A stretch of DNA of 64,000 nt from Eunapius fragilis (GCA_963681505.1 OY811977.1:9114007-9178006); one strand, 5' to 3'. Numbered from the stretch's first letter, positions 41,050-53,900 are shown. Numbers and translations: made by a program. Notes: generated by a model not told the origin, from the sequence alone.

Positions 41050-42246
41050 TTAAATGATATGTTCACAGTACTTCAGGTGATTCTTTAAGCTTCTCCTGTA
41101 CAGAAATGATCTGTGGCATCCTCTGTTCTTGCATTTCAACTTCTCATCACTATGTATTCTGCTGTGAGCTTTTAACGAAGGTTGTGACTTGAATGATTTT
41201 TGACAAAAACAAGTAAATTGCTTCTTCCCTGTATGAGTGAGCATGTGTGTTTTCAGGTTTGACTGTCGTGAAAATGTCTTTCCACATTGTTCACACTGAA
41301 ATGGCTTCTCCCCTGTATGAGTGAGCACGTGTCTTTTCAGGTGTGGCTGCCGTGAAAATGTCTTTCCACATTGTTCACACTGATATGGCTTCTCCCCTGT
41401 ATGAGTGAGCATGTGTGATTTCAGGTTCGACTGTAGTGAAAATGTCTTTCCACATTGTTCACACTCATATGGCTTCTCCCCTGTATGAGTGAGCATGTGT
41501 GTTTTCAGGATCGACTGTAGTGAAAATGTCTTTCCACATTGTTCACACTGATGTGGCTTCTCTCCCGTATGAGTGAGCATGTGTTTTTTCAGGGTTGACT
41601 GTAGTGAAAATGTCTTTCCACATTGATCACACAGATATGGCTTCTCCCCTGTATGAGTGAGCATGTGTGTTTTCAGGATCGACTGTAGTGAAAATGTCTT
41701 TCCACATTGTTCACACAGATATGGCTTCTCCCCTGTATGAGTGAGCATGTGTGTTTTCAGGTTCCACTGTTGTGAGAATGTCTTTCCACATTGTTCACAC
41801 TGATATGGCTTCTCCTCTGTGTGAGTGAGCATGTGTCTTTTCAGTGTTGACTGTAGTGAAAATGTCTTTCCACATTGTTCACACTGATGTGGCTTCTCCC
41901 CTGTATGAGTGAGCATGTGTGATTTAAGGTGTGACTGCCGTGAAAATGTCTTTTCACATTGTTCACACTGATGTGGCTTCTCCCCTGTATGAGTGAGCAT
42001 GTGTGATTTAAGGTGTGACTGCCGTGAAAATGTCTTTCCACATTGTTCACACTGATATGGCTTCTCCCCTGTATGAGTGAGCATGTGTGTTTTCAGGTGT
42101 GACTGTTGTGAAAATGTCTTTCCACACTGTTCACACTGATGTGGCTTCTCCCCTGTATGAGTGAACATGTGTGTTTTCAGGTGTGACTGCCGTGAAAATG
42201 CCTTTCCACATTGTTCACACTGATGTAGTTTCTCTCTACCTGCCAT
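41050..42246 (-). CDS. C2H2 zinc-finger protein, 14 fingers
   Basis: Single-exon frame of 398 codons, MAGREKLHQ start as in the 3625 paralog. Twelve canonical C2H2 fingers with TGEKP linkers (one TEEKP, last linker TGKKQ), then the two family-specific aberrant fingers (FTCFCQKSF, CKNRGCHRSF) and KYCEHII at the end. The fingers are very alike (SLQSTLK, SRQSHLK and similar helices), suggesting recent internal duplication. Probable nuclear DNA-binding factor; no effector domain. This is the largest member of the local family. Confidence 0.87.
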   Translation of the reverse strand: MAGREKLHQCEQCGKAFSRQSHLKTHMFTHTGEKPHQCEQCGKTFSQQSHLKTHMLTHTGEKPYQCEQCGKTFSRQSHLKSHMLTHTGEKPHQCEQCEKTFSRQSHLKSHMLTHTGEKPHQCEQCGKTFSLQSTLKRHMLTHTEEKPYQCEQCGKTFSQQWNLKTHMLTHTGEKPYLCEQCGKTFSLQSILKTHMLTHTGEKPYLCDQCGKTFSLQSTLKKHMLTHTGEKPHQCEQCGKTFSLQSILKTHMLTHTGEKPYECEQCGKTFSLQSNLKSHMLTHTGEKPYQCEQCGKTFSRQPHLKRHVLTHTGEKPFQCEQCGKTFSRQSNLKTHMLTHTGKKQFTCFCQKSFKSQPSLKAHSRIHSDEKLKCKNRGCHRSFLYRRSLKNHLKYCEHII

Positions 42247-43384
42247 TAAAGCAGTGGGATCTGCATATGATCAAAGTGGGTCAGTGATGACACAACAATC
42301 ACACATCACCCTGATCCAAACTCCCAAACTGACTATGAAATAATTGTGTTGAAACAATCAATTCGTAATTCATAGTTTAGCTACATGTATAAACACCAGC
42401 ATACACAAATTGATTTCCAGTGTTCATGGTGATGCACAGTTGATGCAAAACTATTTTATACTGTAATTGCACCATAGAAAAAAACTCCACCAATATATTT
42501 CCTAAATGCCTCAATATTGTCCATTTTGCCTCGCAAATCAGGAATATCCGGTCCCTCCATTTCAACAGAAAGGTAGGTGTGGCTACGTCAAACTAGAATG
42601 TAACCATTTATGCAATGCCATAGCATTTTATAGTACAGTACCAGTTACAAAAAATTAAACAAACCATATGCGCATAGCATTGTGACACTACTTTAAAATG
42701 CGCATGTACATGTATCTTGAAATTTGATTTGTCATTACTAAGCAAACGGTATGCAAATGTTTTATCCGTGATGTAGATTTATTCATTTCACATAAACAGG
42801 ACAGAAGTTATAACATCTCACAGACTAAGTGGTCAGGCGGGATTCGCACATGGATGTTGCATAACTGCAGTACGTTATGTTATAAAATGCTATACATTCT
42901 AAAAATCCGACACAATGCAACGCAAACATTACGTGTACTTTTGTGACAATGTTTTTTAAAAACATTATTTTAAATACTTGTAAGCATTCGGGGGTGGAGG
43001 AGTTTGTATGGTAATGAAATTATTCATAGATCTAACCATCAATACAATCGCACAGCACATTGAAAGGATCATGCCAACTGGAGAGAAAGTGAGTAACTAT
43101 AAATAGCGGTACCGCCCAATATTCCCAGGTGGGTAAGCCCAAAAGTTATGGGTGGGGAGCGGGTGGGTAAGATAAATCCAGGGCTCAAAATAACTTTTTC
43201 ACTTGTACTGTCCAATTGCCAGTACAATGCTAGGTTTGTCCTGTCAAATGTAAAATTTGTCCTGCCAATTCCCCCAGTACCCATACACATTTGATTAAGT
43301 TGTATAAATTGAATATGCAAGTGATCACGCATGTAATTATTTGATCTTGCTTGGTAGAATCCATCGAAGAACAGAGTAAAGATG
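42247..43384. other. No gene recognised
   Basis: The first 80 bases are the conserved zinc-finger upstream flank. 42775-42830 (cattcatttcacataaacag, agttataacatctcacagac) recurs at 49925-49980, so it is part of a dispersed repeat. 42330-43840 as a whole is an insertion relative to the other module copies. Confidence 0.6.
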
Positions 43385-43718
43385 GTGGGCTCTGTGACGT
43401 TTATAGTGCTATTCCAAAAAAAAAAGCCATTGCATGCTTGTGCCTGTCTGTCGCTGCATGGTCTTTACTAGAAGAGGCTCTGACCCCTCTATGAACGCAG
43501 GATGGCATACCAAGCAGTTTATCATAGTCTTTATACTGCCTGCAAGCTTTACACGAAAGAGTATTAACAAGGTCGTGTCCATCACTATGAATTTTTAGCC
43601 AGATAGTTGTGTTGAGCGATCAATCGTTTTCTTTTATCCATTTCTCTACCGTTTTCTGGCAAACGGCACGGTTCTTGGCTGGTGGGGGACTGCCACTGTC
43701 ATTTACAGCATCCGCCAT
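43385..43718 (-). pseudogene. TTF-type/ZNF862-like zinc-finger domain fragment
   Basis: From ATG 43718 the frame reads MADAVNDSGSPPPAKNRAV to a TGA at 43620-43622, and in the same frame continues with WLKIHSDGHDLVNTLSCKAC, then SSKDHAATDRHKHAM. The C..C..H..H arrangement with DHAATDRHKHAM resembles the N-terminal zinc-binding domain of hAT-derived ZNF862/KIAA1586-like proteins. Only this domain remains, with one in-frame stop. Family assignment is from memory. Confidence 0.55.
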
Positions 43719-43839
43719 TTTGTCCAGACATTAATTACCGATCAATATTTATTTTGCTCTGGCATTACAATAATTTGTCCGGAAATTGCCAGTGTGTCGA
43801 CCACTATTTCGAGCCCTGTAAACCCTGATCATATGTTCT

Positions 43840-45767
43840 GTCTGTCAACACCATAAGCACTAATATTTGTCATACTCCAACTAAAGCTCACTGTACTACA
43901 TAATAAATAATAAAACCTATGTGTACTCAAGCTACACTTGTATGAAGAAATGGAAACAGTAAAATCATACTCTTCTAGGTTTGTGTGATATAAGATTGCA
44001 TCACTGAGGTAAGCTGCTATATCAATGTACAAGTCAAATGCAGGAAATAGTGGACTTTCTCTTTACATTTTACATTTGTAATAACAGGAAAAGGTGCTCT
44101 ACGAAAAGTGATTATCACAATTCATTAATTTTTGTAAGACAATGGGACGTAGATCAATATTGCCAAAACTGATGGGGTAAATGAAGTGAGAAAATGTGAA
44201 TGTAGATTGTACTAAGATTTACATCTTCAGAATGAATACTGTTCATATCAATAGTGATAGGATTCCCGTATGAGCGAAACAATATTTATCTGGTGTGCTT
44301 GAATCCTTCATCTTGCGCTGCATCAACGTCAAAATATTTGTGATTCTAAAAGTCCAAAACAAATCAGTGCACTTAATGCTTCCAACTTGCATTCCACATG
44401 ATTCCATGCATGCAGACTTTTTTATCATTTCAAATTGAAGGCACTATTGCCATGTCTGGAAACATATTCATTACACTCACCCCAACGTGAACTGTTACGG
44501 CTACCCCACCCAAAATACTCCCTGTGAATGGTATAATAAAATGTGGTCGTTGCCATGATGATTCATATTGTACGAAATAAAGTGTCCTGACTATCGGTAA
44601 TTTAACTCCTGTTATAAAGGCCCCTCCCTTTCCCAAAATTGTTTGTTCATAAAGCAGGCATGAAGCTAAGCGATTAACCAGAGAGCAGATCATTGGTGTT
44701 TTGCAGGTGTCGTGTTGGTCGGTGAGTTTAGATGGTGCTAGAGTATGAATGTGTGTGTGTGAGTGTACGTGTGTGTGTGTGTGTGTGTGTGTGCAGGCAT
44801 ACACATTACACTACTAAACCATGCAATTCAGAATCCTGTGAGGAGTAGGGTGGAAGTAATGGAGAAGTGCTATAAGAAATGCATGGGAGGGCGCTAGGCT
44901 AGCTTGGCTTAGACTAGATATTAATGTAATGTACCTATCAATGGTCTCCCACAGGGTGGGGCCTTTGGGTGGGGATTTTTGCCCCAAATGTGGGGAATTT
45001 GAGAAATTACCACGTGCTTCATTACTTATATGCGATTTGATTGGTTAAAATGCCCCAGAAGTGGCCCCGGGGGATTTGAAAACTGCAATCATTACCTTAC
45101 AACGCACTCACCTAGAATCGAGTTGAATGTTTTGAAAGAGAACGTGAAGGTATATATGAATTCCAAATGTTGCGCACAATTTATGGAAACTTAATTAATT
45201 GACCACACTATGGCCATGGATTAACACGCCTTTCCGCTACCAAAGCGTTTCTCCTGTGCAGCGGTTGGCTATAGATTTCAAGCTTCCTGAAAGGGCATCT
45301 GCAGGATGTGTTTGGCTAGCCCAAAGATACTATCTCAGGCGTTTCTAACTTTTTCCTGTGACCAAGTTTATAATAATATGAAGATCTGAAATGATTGTGA
45401 CATGCTCTTAGCAACGTCCTTGGCAACAGACATGTGAGCTTCCTGGATGTAATCCAGGCCATTCCTTGGTGATTGCATCTACATGCAGTACCAAGTACAC
45501 CATTCAGTAACCTTTGTGTAGTGTCTAGATTACGTCTTAGCATGACTCTTACAACGATGGCTAGTTTCAACTCAACCTCCACACCAGCAGACATGTTGCA
45601 ATCATTGCTTAACATTGACATTCCCATCATAATAAATTTTACTTTCACAATGGATACAGTGGTTATTATAATTTATGCTCTCAATACCAATTGTATGCAT
45701 ATATACGTGTTTGGTGTCCGCACTGACTAAAGATAATATATTACCTCTGGTTTTGGTACTGTGTTTC
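43840..45767. other. Conserved non-coding module DNA (copy 3)
   Basis: No gene seen. Collinear with copies 1 and 2, including the GT microsatellite at 44747-44794. It is uninterrupted at the site where copy 1 carries the YR element, so it confirms that insertion. Confidence 0.7.
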
Positions 45768-46824
45768 TTAACACCAGTTCCATGAGAATCGAATGTATTT
45801 TTTGTCGAACTGCTTTTTTAGACTTTGTTTTACGTAAAAAAAATACATATTCCGATAACCCAACTCTTTATAGGGCGTTTGGCGCTATTCCTAGCTTCAT
45901 ATCATGGATAGCAACGTAATTGTATTGATTTTAACTGACGCGGTCGCCCGTTTATCGATGTTCGAAAGCTGTCGAGTAAACTTTTTTCTGGAGCAGTTTC
46001 AAACACATTTGATGGTACCTATAGATGTTTCTAGTTACCCAATAGAGAACAGCACAAGTAAAATGCTCTCAACCTGCCTGGTTGAATCAGATTGATGTAC
46101 AACACACTTTCTTTCGGTACCCAGACCCGAAAGTTCTGGTACCCAGACCCAAAAGTTCTGATACCCCATTCACGAATCACAGACGAAATTAATGTACAAG
46201 TGCTACTTGTACTTGTGCCTATAGTGTTTGCGCAGTCGACCAAAGAAGGATTGTGTATTGCCTGATTCTGAAAACCCAGCAGATTGATAGAAGTCACTGG
46301 TTCAGCCACGAAAGAAATGCTGCTGCCAGATCTGAAGCCGGCTGTGATTTTCAGATTGCGTTCAGTTGGTTGACTTGTAGCCCCCATACTGCTTGTAGCT
46401 GAGAAGGGCAGTGTCTTGCCAAAAAGTATTATCAGCCATTACATGTAATATTTTAGTCTGGGGTCGAGGATCGAAGCTTTGATCCCAAGCTTTGAGCGTG
46501 TTTCGATATTTCTGTAGAAGTAAAGGATCAAACATTGCAGGGGAGCTATGTTTCCTGTTGAGGTAAGAACATTGGGAGAGTTTTTTAACCTTTAAAAGGT
46601 CCAGAAAAATGTGTATTTTTTTCGGGAAGTGTCTAGCCGTTTCACTTCAGACAAATGCTGGAAGGGAGTGAAGTATGCCCAATACTACAAATAGCGATAA
46701 ACATCGAGTAGAAGGTTGGGTACTAGATGCACGCTAATTTGGAACAGTTAGCTCTCGTCCAACTAATTTTCTGAAAATTGAGTTCGACAAAAAGTGCATT
46801 CGATTCTCATGGAACCGGTGTTAA
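45768..46824. mobile_element. piggyBac-like non-autonomous element (TTAA-flanked)
   Basis: Ends read TTAA-caccagttccatgaga on the left and tctcatggaaccggtg-TTAA on the right, with the inverted match extending through gaatcgaatg and gtcgaact. Module copies at 39355 and 54262 pass through this site without the insert. TTAA at both borders is the hallmark of piggyBac-type integration. The interior (1.05 kb) has no transposase; a ggtacccagacccgaaagtt short repeat lies at 46117-46165. Confidence 0.75.
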
Positions 46825-47169
46825 CAAGTCACGTGCCCACACCCATGTGCATTCGCAGATGCTAAGAATACATGTACATCTTCCTCACAGCTACATTCCA
46901 AACATATAGGTCTGGTCTCGCAATGTTGGCATGTTATTATTTTTAGATGTCCGTTACTGACTAATTAGACTCTAGCTTCTAATTAAATCTGGCTGGGACT
47001 CATATTCAAATTAGGCACTGTTGACACCTCTATCCCCATACAGGGCTCCATGCACACTCTCCTATAGAACAAGCTGTGCTGAGACAAGAGACAACTCTAA
47101 ATAATAACATGTCATGTTTCAATGCATTTGAGAACGAAATGACTGCATGTGTGTGTTCAGTCTTTCTGC

Positions 47170-47590
47170 AATGTGGATTATACAGGCCAGTGCGTTGGTT
47201 AGTGGTGAGGGCAGTGATGACAGTGGTGAGGGTGGGAATGGTTAGTGGTGAGGGTGGTGATGGTTAGTGGTGAGGGTGGGAATGGTTAGTGGTGAGGGTG
47301 GTGATGGTTAGTGGTGAGGTTGGTGATGGTTAGTGGTGAGGGTGGTGATGGTTAGTGGTGAGGGTGGTGATGTTTAGTGGTGAGGGTGGTGATGGTTAGT
47401 GGTGAGGGTGGTGATGGTTAGTGGTGAGGGTGGTAATGGTTAGTGGTGAGGGTGGTGATGGTTGGTGGTGAGGGTGGTGATGTTTAGTGGTGAGGGTGGT
47501 GATGGTTAGTGGTGAGGGTGGTGATGGTTAGTGGTGAGGGTGTGATGTTTAGTGGTGATGGTGGTGATGGTTAGTGAGGGTGATGGTATT
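47170..47590. repeat. 21-bp ggtgatggttagtggtgaggg minisatellite
   Basis: About 20 copies upstream of an orphan Bicaudal-C exon. A shorter related tract lies at 54735-54815, and its complement precedes the real exon at 12115-12180. Confidence 0.92.
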
Positions 47591-47727
47591 GGTGGACTGC
47601 TTTATGAAATTCCCTTTATCCCCCTCTCTTCTCATTCCCTCTTCCCTCTCTCCACCCCATTCCTCCCACCCCCCATTTCCCCCTCTCAACATCCACCTCT
47701 ACATCACTTAAATTCAGTATGTATCAG

Positions 47728-47845
47728 GAGCTTCTCCCTCTGGTGATAAAATTCTGGGAACCTGGTCGTAAAGACACTTAACGTTAGGGATATGATCATT
47801 ATGGTTCCATACAACGTCCAGGTCCACTTCAAGCCTTTGAGCCTT
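47728..47845 (+). pseudogene. Orphan copy of Bicaudal-C exon 11891-12016 (copy 2)
   Basis: After a tcag acceptor it reads ELLPLVIKFWEPG and then is broken by small deletions and stops; the nucleotide match continues through cacttaacgttagggatatg to the GTGTGG donor, which is intact here. Confidence 0.85.
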
Positions 47846-48791
47846 GTGTGGATGTGGATTTGATGGGTGTGAAAACATTTCATTGTGATATTTTGGGTGG
47901 GCTTTTATCAGAATAGTTACCACTACCACCATCACACTCATCAGTGACAAATTAAACACACCATACATTCCCATCCTAATCCTACACGTATCTCCAACCC
48001 AGTTATGTGACATTCGGGTCATTCCAAAAACGAATGTACCCCCTTAGTTTCAAATTTGTACGTTGTTTGTGAGCGGTGCTTATTTGATCTTTTGTATACT
48101 GTGCGGACGGATTTTTCACACAGAGGTTTTTGTTTCATGCGTGTGTCCTGCTAAATTAATACTGCATGAGTTTTCCGTGCAAAACGAATCGCCCACTGCA
48201 GCCAATTAAAAAATCACGCAAACAGTTCTCTTTTTATTTACGGAGGCTATTTCCCCTAACCCCTACAAATTAACATAGCACTCACCTAGAATCGAGTTAA
48301 GAGAACGTGGAAGTATATTTGAATTCCAAATATTGCGCACAATTTATATAAAAAATTAATTTGCTAAATTATCGACAGTTTAATGACCCCGACTATGAAA
48401 TTATTAAAAATACGCGACCCGTCTCTAACATGGCCGGCGGAGCCCAGCAGGCAACCCATGCAATTGCCTGGGTAGATTTTTGGGCTTAAAAAATAAATAA
48501 ATAAATAAATAATTTTAAAAATATACGTGTAATTCGCTATGCGTACAATTAAAAAAACAACCTAGTTTCATGTATCAATTTCATATACTTAAAAAGCTTC
48601 CGCGCTTCACGCAGGAGGGGGCACGTCCCCCTCCCGCCCCCTCCCCCTACTTGGCACCCCCCCTCTTGCCTGGGTTGAATTTTAGACCATCCGCCGAACA
48701 AGTCTCCCGAAGATCGGATCGTTTAGCTTGTTATAGTAATCGAATTAGAAGTCAAAAATGAGCAGTTTCGTCTTCGTTATATGTCACAGAA
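47846..48791. other. No gene recognised
   Basis: 47846-48010 is intron flank copied with the orphan exon. 48180-48360 repeats module motifs (aaaacgaatcgcccactgca, gaattccaaatattgcgcac). The remainder is unassigned, including a taaataaataaata tract at 48490-48515. Confidence 0.6.
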
Positions 48792-49601
48792 CAGGGGCGG
48801 ATCCAGGAATTTAGGAAAAGGGGGGGGGGGGGGGGGGGGGTGGGGGGGGGGGGGGGGGGGGGGAAACAATAACGAAAGTTATAACTAAGTTAAAAACGGA
48901 TGTGGTTCACCGAAAGGGGGTGGGTGTGGGAGGGGAAGCGTTTGGTAGCTCAGCAAAAAAAACGTCGCGAATCATATTTATGATTGTCAAGTGATTATGT
49001 TGTGGAAATCACACAAGTCATCAAATGATCTGATTGTAATTCGAAATGAAAAATCACTGACAAATCATTTAAAAATCACAGTAGAATTTTTTACTAAGAA
49101 TCACTTGAAATTTCAAATGTATAATCAATCAAAGATTTGTGCCCGATATTTCATGTGATTCAGCTTGTGAAATCACATGATTAATCATTGCTCTTGATTG
49201 TTCGAATGATTTCTCATGTACAAAAGTACCCATGAAATATATAAATAAACAAAAAAGGAAACACTGCATGTGGATCATGAAAAAACTCAGCATACATGAA
49301 AATCGAAGACTAAAAAGGATAAGCAAAATATACTGCATGGAAGATAAGAAACAACACTTAGTAATCCAACTGTTGACTTTGTTGCTGACGAGAAGCTCGA
49401 GCAAGGTTCTCCAAAGAGGGGTGGGGGGGCAATGATAATGAAGTAGAAATGGGTGTGGTTGGCCGAAAGGGGGTGGGTGCGGGAGGGGGATTATGGCCCC
49501 TCCCGCGCGAAGCGCAGAAGCTTTTGGTAGCTATACGTTCAAAATGCAATTTACAACGCTATATATTGTGCGACTATGAATACATAATTAGACGAACAAA
49601 A

Positions 49602-49634
<33 letters not shown>

Positions 49635-49649
49635 TTGGATCCGCCTCTG
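48792..49649. mobile_element. hAT-like element with poly-G/poly-C shoulders
   Basis: Ends caggggcggatccaggaa / ttggatccgcctctg are inverted. cagaac follows the right end and overlaps the left border. A G-run of about 40 (48823-48863) lies inside the left end and a C-run of about 30 (49604-49634) inside the right. No transposase frame. Similar motifs ggtgtggt..ccgaaagggggtgggtg recur internally at 48902 and 49448. Confidence 0.75.
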
Positions 49650-52600
49650 CAGAACCGCACGGTTGTAGAGAACAAAAGCTTCTTCTTCTTCTCCTTCTTC
49701 TTCGTACTAGAAGAATAGAAATGGAAAAGGACAAAAATAAAACAAGCGGCATATAGAATGTCTTAAAAGCGGGTGAAATTGAATCAATTTGATGCACATG
49801 AAACCCGAATAATGCAGTCCTGAAGTCCTAATCAACCGCCCCCGCCCGCATGCTATAAATATAATGCGGAGGACCAGAAACTAAAGATTAGTTTGGTGTG
49901 GCTCTCACACTTTATCCACGCTGTAGACTTATTCATTTCACATAAACAGGATAGAAGTTATAACATCTCTCAGACTAATTTCACAATTTGATGCAAGGGC
50001 CCGCGACGCGACGCGATGCCACGCTTTGGATCCGTGCTGTTCTGTTCCCCTCCCACCCTTGCTCGACCAAAGTTGTAACACTCATAACACCATAAGCATT
50101 GAACCCCCACAGACAGTCAATTATACTTGCACATACGTCACTGGCTCTGAATTTACCTAACTGATGCTGTTCAGAGCACAGACAAGGGTCATGCATCAAA
50201 GCCATGTCCCATGCTTCCATTCTTCCTATGCTGGTTAACGGGTTAACGGGTTAACTGGTTTGCCCATAAGGGGGTCAGGCTGATCCAGTCAGGCATATGA
50301 CAGGGGGTGCAGGCCCCCCTGTTGAGCCGGCCAAGGACCAAGGGTAGTGCAGGCTACTCCTGGATGTGACCAGACTTGCCACTACCATGACGAGGTCATG
50401 GAGAGTGGTTGGCCCTTCAACCGCTGAACCGATCTGGGACCAAGGGTAACGTTGAGTCACCCATTGGTTTGACCAGATATGCCACACCACGACACGGTCA
50501 GTGGCTTGGGTGGTTGGTCAGGGTAGAAGCACGAAGGGTGTCGCCTGCCATTGATGTATGACCGGAAAATCAGTACACAGGTACAATTCGATGCACATGT
50601 GGAGTGGTGGGTGGGTCAGCGAAAAAAATCAGGTCATCGATAGGCTGGCTATGAGACTGAATGTCTGCTTCCCTAGAACACCATTTATATATATAGTAAT
50701 ACAAACCTGGAACCAGACAAAGGGACAATCTAGTTTGGGGATAGTTTGTTTAGAGGAGGCTTAATTGACCCACTTAACCAGCTTTGACAAAGCCCCTATT
50801 TATCCCATTATATGCTTTCCCATGCCCAATCTAAACAGGGACGGGTAAGTCCACAACCATTCGCCTTTTATCAGAGCATTAAACATTATTTACTCCCTAA
50901 ACAAGCCACTTAAATACATGAACACATGCATGCATACACATATAGGGTTGTTTTGCTCTTGCACAATATTCTAGCTCTCTCAGAGTCATTCAATACCCCT
51001 CTCAAGCTCTCTACCTCGATTCGCCTTCACCAATTCGTCGTCGTACCCGGAGCGGGGAGAAATAGAAAGTGCAGGGAATCAGCATACACTGTGTATAATG
51101 ATGGGAGAATTCTCAACATAAACAGCTGGAGCCGTACCTTGCCCTTTTTTCATATCACAGTCATTTGTCAGAATTTTGGTGCTATGAACACAAATTTTTC
51201 CAGAAGACTAATACCATATTCTCTTTGTGTGTTTGTTGGCGCGAAAATGTCTTCCTGAGACGTGCAAAAGTCACGTGTTGTAATGAATAATGTAATAATC
51301 CAACCTGGGGAGGAGGAGGATCAATGATATCTTGCAAGCTGTACAAGAATTGATTTAAATACATGTACGGTACACACACACATGCACACACACACACACA
51401 CACACCACATACATACATACACATACACATGCACTCACACGCATACACATACACATACACACATGTGCACACACACATGCACACACATACACATGCACAC
51501 ACATACACATGCACTCACACACATGCAGACACACACACATAAACATGCACACACACATACACTCACACATACAGGGTCGTTAAGCTCCAGTGCCCTATTA
51601 TTAGCTTTCCTCCGGTAATTCTAGCTCTCTCAGAGTCATTCAATACCCCTCTCAGCTATCTACCTCGATTCAACTCGTCATCGTACCTGGAGCGGGGAGA
51701 AACAGAAAGTGCAGGGAACCGAAAATCGGTTACACACCCTAAGTGATTGTATGTTGAAACTCAACGCATCTTAAGAGTGAAAATCCAGCTGGTGGATGTA
51801 GATACAACGAATTTAGTTTAACCAACAGCCTCGTGATTTATAGACGACACTGCATGCATGTATACTAATACGAAGGCTTACCCAGCGTCGAATCTGACGT
51901 ACTTCAATCGCTTCACAAAACGCTGTTCAGTTCATTAATTGAACCAGAAAAAGCCGGACACAACTGAATATAATTGTACATTTAATTTCATTGCGCGCAT
52001 CATTCGACGTTAACCTGGTTTTTTTCGTAGACAGGAGCAGACTATTGAGTTCGCAACAATGGATTATACTGTAGCGCTCTCTTGGGTTGTAGTCTCGTAC
52101 CCACCAGTTGCTGGTTTATTGACATCAGTCTTAGCTTTCATACGTTAATGTCTATTGTCCTGAATGTTCACCCGGGGGTACAATTGGACACCCGGGTGGA
52201 CAGCAAAAAAAGTTTTTGCCGTTCGGTCATGGAAGGAACCTATAGTGGCATTTGACGGTACCGGCTTATAGAACAAGTCTTTCTAGGATCGGGCCGAGAT
52301 AAGTAAGGCTTAAATCCTTTCGATACCCGTAAAATGAGCCGTGCTAGCGGACCTATACCTGTATCCATTACGCGCCGTGCGGTACGTACATATCGTATAC
52401 GAGCTACGTATGAGGTAAGTTTTTTTTTTTGCCAACGTTCATACAGATAGTAAAATAGCTATTTCTCTGGACTAGTGTTTGTCAACAAAAGGTGATAGAG
52501 AGCTTTCAGCTGTCTGTTTAGGCCTATGTTTAAAAGGTCATGTACGAGTATAGTCTATACGCGTACATGTTCTTTTATTTCAATTCCAAACGTTTGCGCA

Positions 52601-52700
52601 CCAATGTATTATTAGTTAATACATGTAGGTCAATGCACAGTACAATATTTGACCTTACAATGCATTAATGACGGCAACTAGTCCCAAACATTATTAATCA
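49650..52700. other. No gene recognised; dispersed repeats
   Basis: 49925-49980 is a dispersed repeat (see 42775). 50235-50530 has GC-rich, possibly formerly coding sequence that I cannot assign. 50990-51180 and 51605-51720 repeat the cggggagaaa(t/c)agaaagtgca element of 24265. A CA-type microsatellite is at 51370-51575. 51720-52700 shows nothing recognised. Confidence 0.55.
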
Positions 52701-53149
52701 TGCTGGATTAACCATTTAATGGTCCAGGCGCAAGGTCCCTTGGCCATAAGTGAGTGCAGTGCGAGAGGGGCGATTCTGCTTACCAAACGGGTTGCATTGG
52801 GAAATGTAAAGTGCGCGCCACATGCATTTGAATTATTGGTACCACAACTGATTAATGCTATAAAAATCCTTCGGCATAGCAACCATCCCTTTATTTTGAG
52901 CACTTATGCATGAAATGATTTGTATTTGAACAGTCACATACACAAACAGACTACAATCACCAATGGATGCATGCTGTGTATTCATACTTAGTCTAATTAA
53001 CTTCGGCAATTTTCGATAATTAGCTTTAGAAGTACAATCGGATTGTACACCAGCAGTTATGTTGCAATCATTGTTTAACATTAACAGGTAGTTGTATATG
53101 AAAAAAAAACACCAAACACAAACATAAGAAGTTAGGAGGGTAAGAGCTC

Positions 53150-53900
53150 TCTTGCCAGGATGGCTCAGGCAATGGACCGGATCAGGGCAGTATTATATCT
53201 CAGCCACCACTGATGACTTGGGGGAAGACTGGTGAATTTGCCAGGTGAGATGCCAGCCTTGAAATGGTAACATGGGCCTCTTTGCCCCAAACTACATACG
53301 TCTCAACTGCCAATGGAATACAGGACCAACCCAACTCCTGGCATTTGGGTCCATTGGAGTGTAGCTTACAGGCTTTTGCGCAAGGGCCAGCTTGCCAGCT
53401 TGGTGACATGACTCACCTAAAGGCGACCATACACTAGGCAACAATGTTGCAGCATCTCAATGAAACCAATTATATTTTCAGTAAAACATTAGTTTACTGG
53501 TCGTTTACAAGAATTCATAGTGTTGCGCGCAACATGTTGCCTAGTGTATGGTCGGCTTTTAAGATGGCTGGGCAGAGGGGTGATGTGATGGTGATGTCCA
53601 GTGCAGCAGATTTGCCTCTGTCCCATCCGGCAATAAGAATGTCAGCTGGTCTGGTGTGATCAAGGTCTCTAGCGAAGCCATCACTGGCCATGGCCTCTCT
53701 CTACACTAACGCTCAGGTGGGTACGACGACAGAGGTCAAAGGTCTCATCCCGCAAGCGATTGTGGCGTATGACAACATCTCCCCCATGCCTGCAGGTCAC
53801 AGCATGATGACCATAAGGATCTAGGGCAGTATCAGGGCAGAATGGGCACATGGATCGACCTGAAGTGTCCAGTCCCAGCCACCACTTTATGGCCATCCGG
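53150..53900 (-). pseudogene. Non-LTR retrotransposon C-terminal fragment
   Basis: Reading leftward: KWWLGLDTSG, MCPFCPDTALDPYGHHAVTC, RHGGDVVIRHNRLRDE, then RPADILIAGWDRGKSAALDI, then, beyond a 140-bp insertion, KCQELGWSCIPLAVETY and WGKEAHVTISRLASHLA to a stop near 53200. The CPFCP..HHAVTC zinc-binding motif and following nuclease-like region are the usual C-terminus of the LINE-like family whose RT part is at 24880. The fragment is inserted in module DNA (copy 4) between 53090 and 53910. Confidence 0.7.
53421..53560. mobile_element. About 140-bp MITE inside the LINE fragment
   Basis: Inverted ends ggcgaccatacactaggcaa / ttgcctagtgtatggtcggc, with a short A/T-rich loop. The retrotransposon reading frame matches its family on both sides, so the MITE landed after the LINE fragment. 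Superfamily not determined. Confidence 0.85.
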
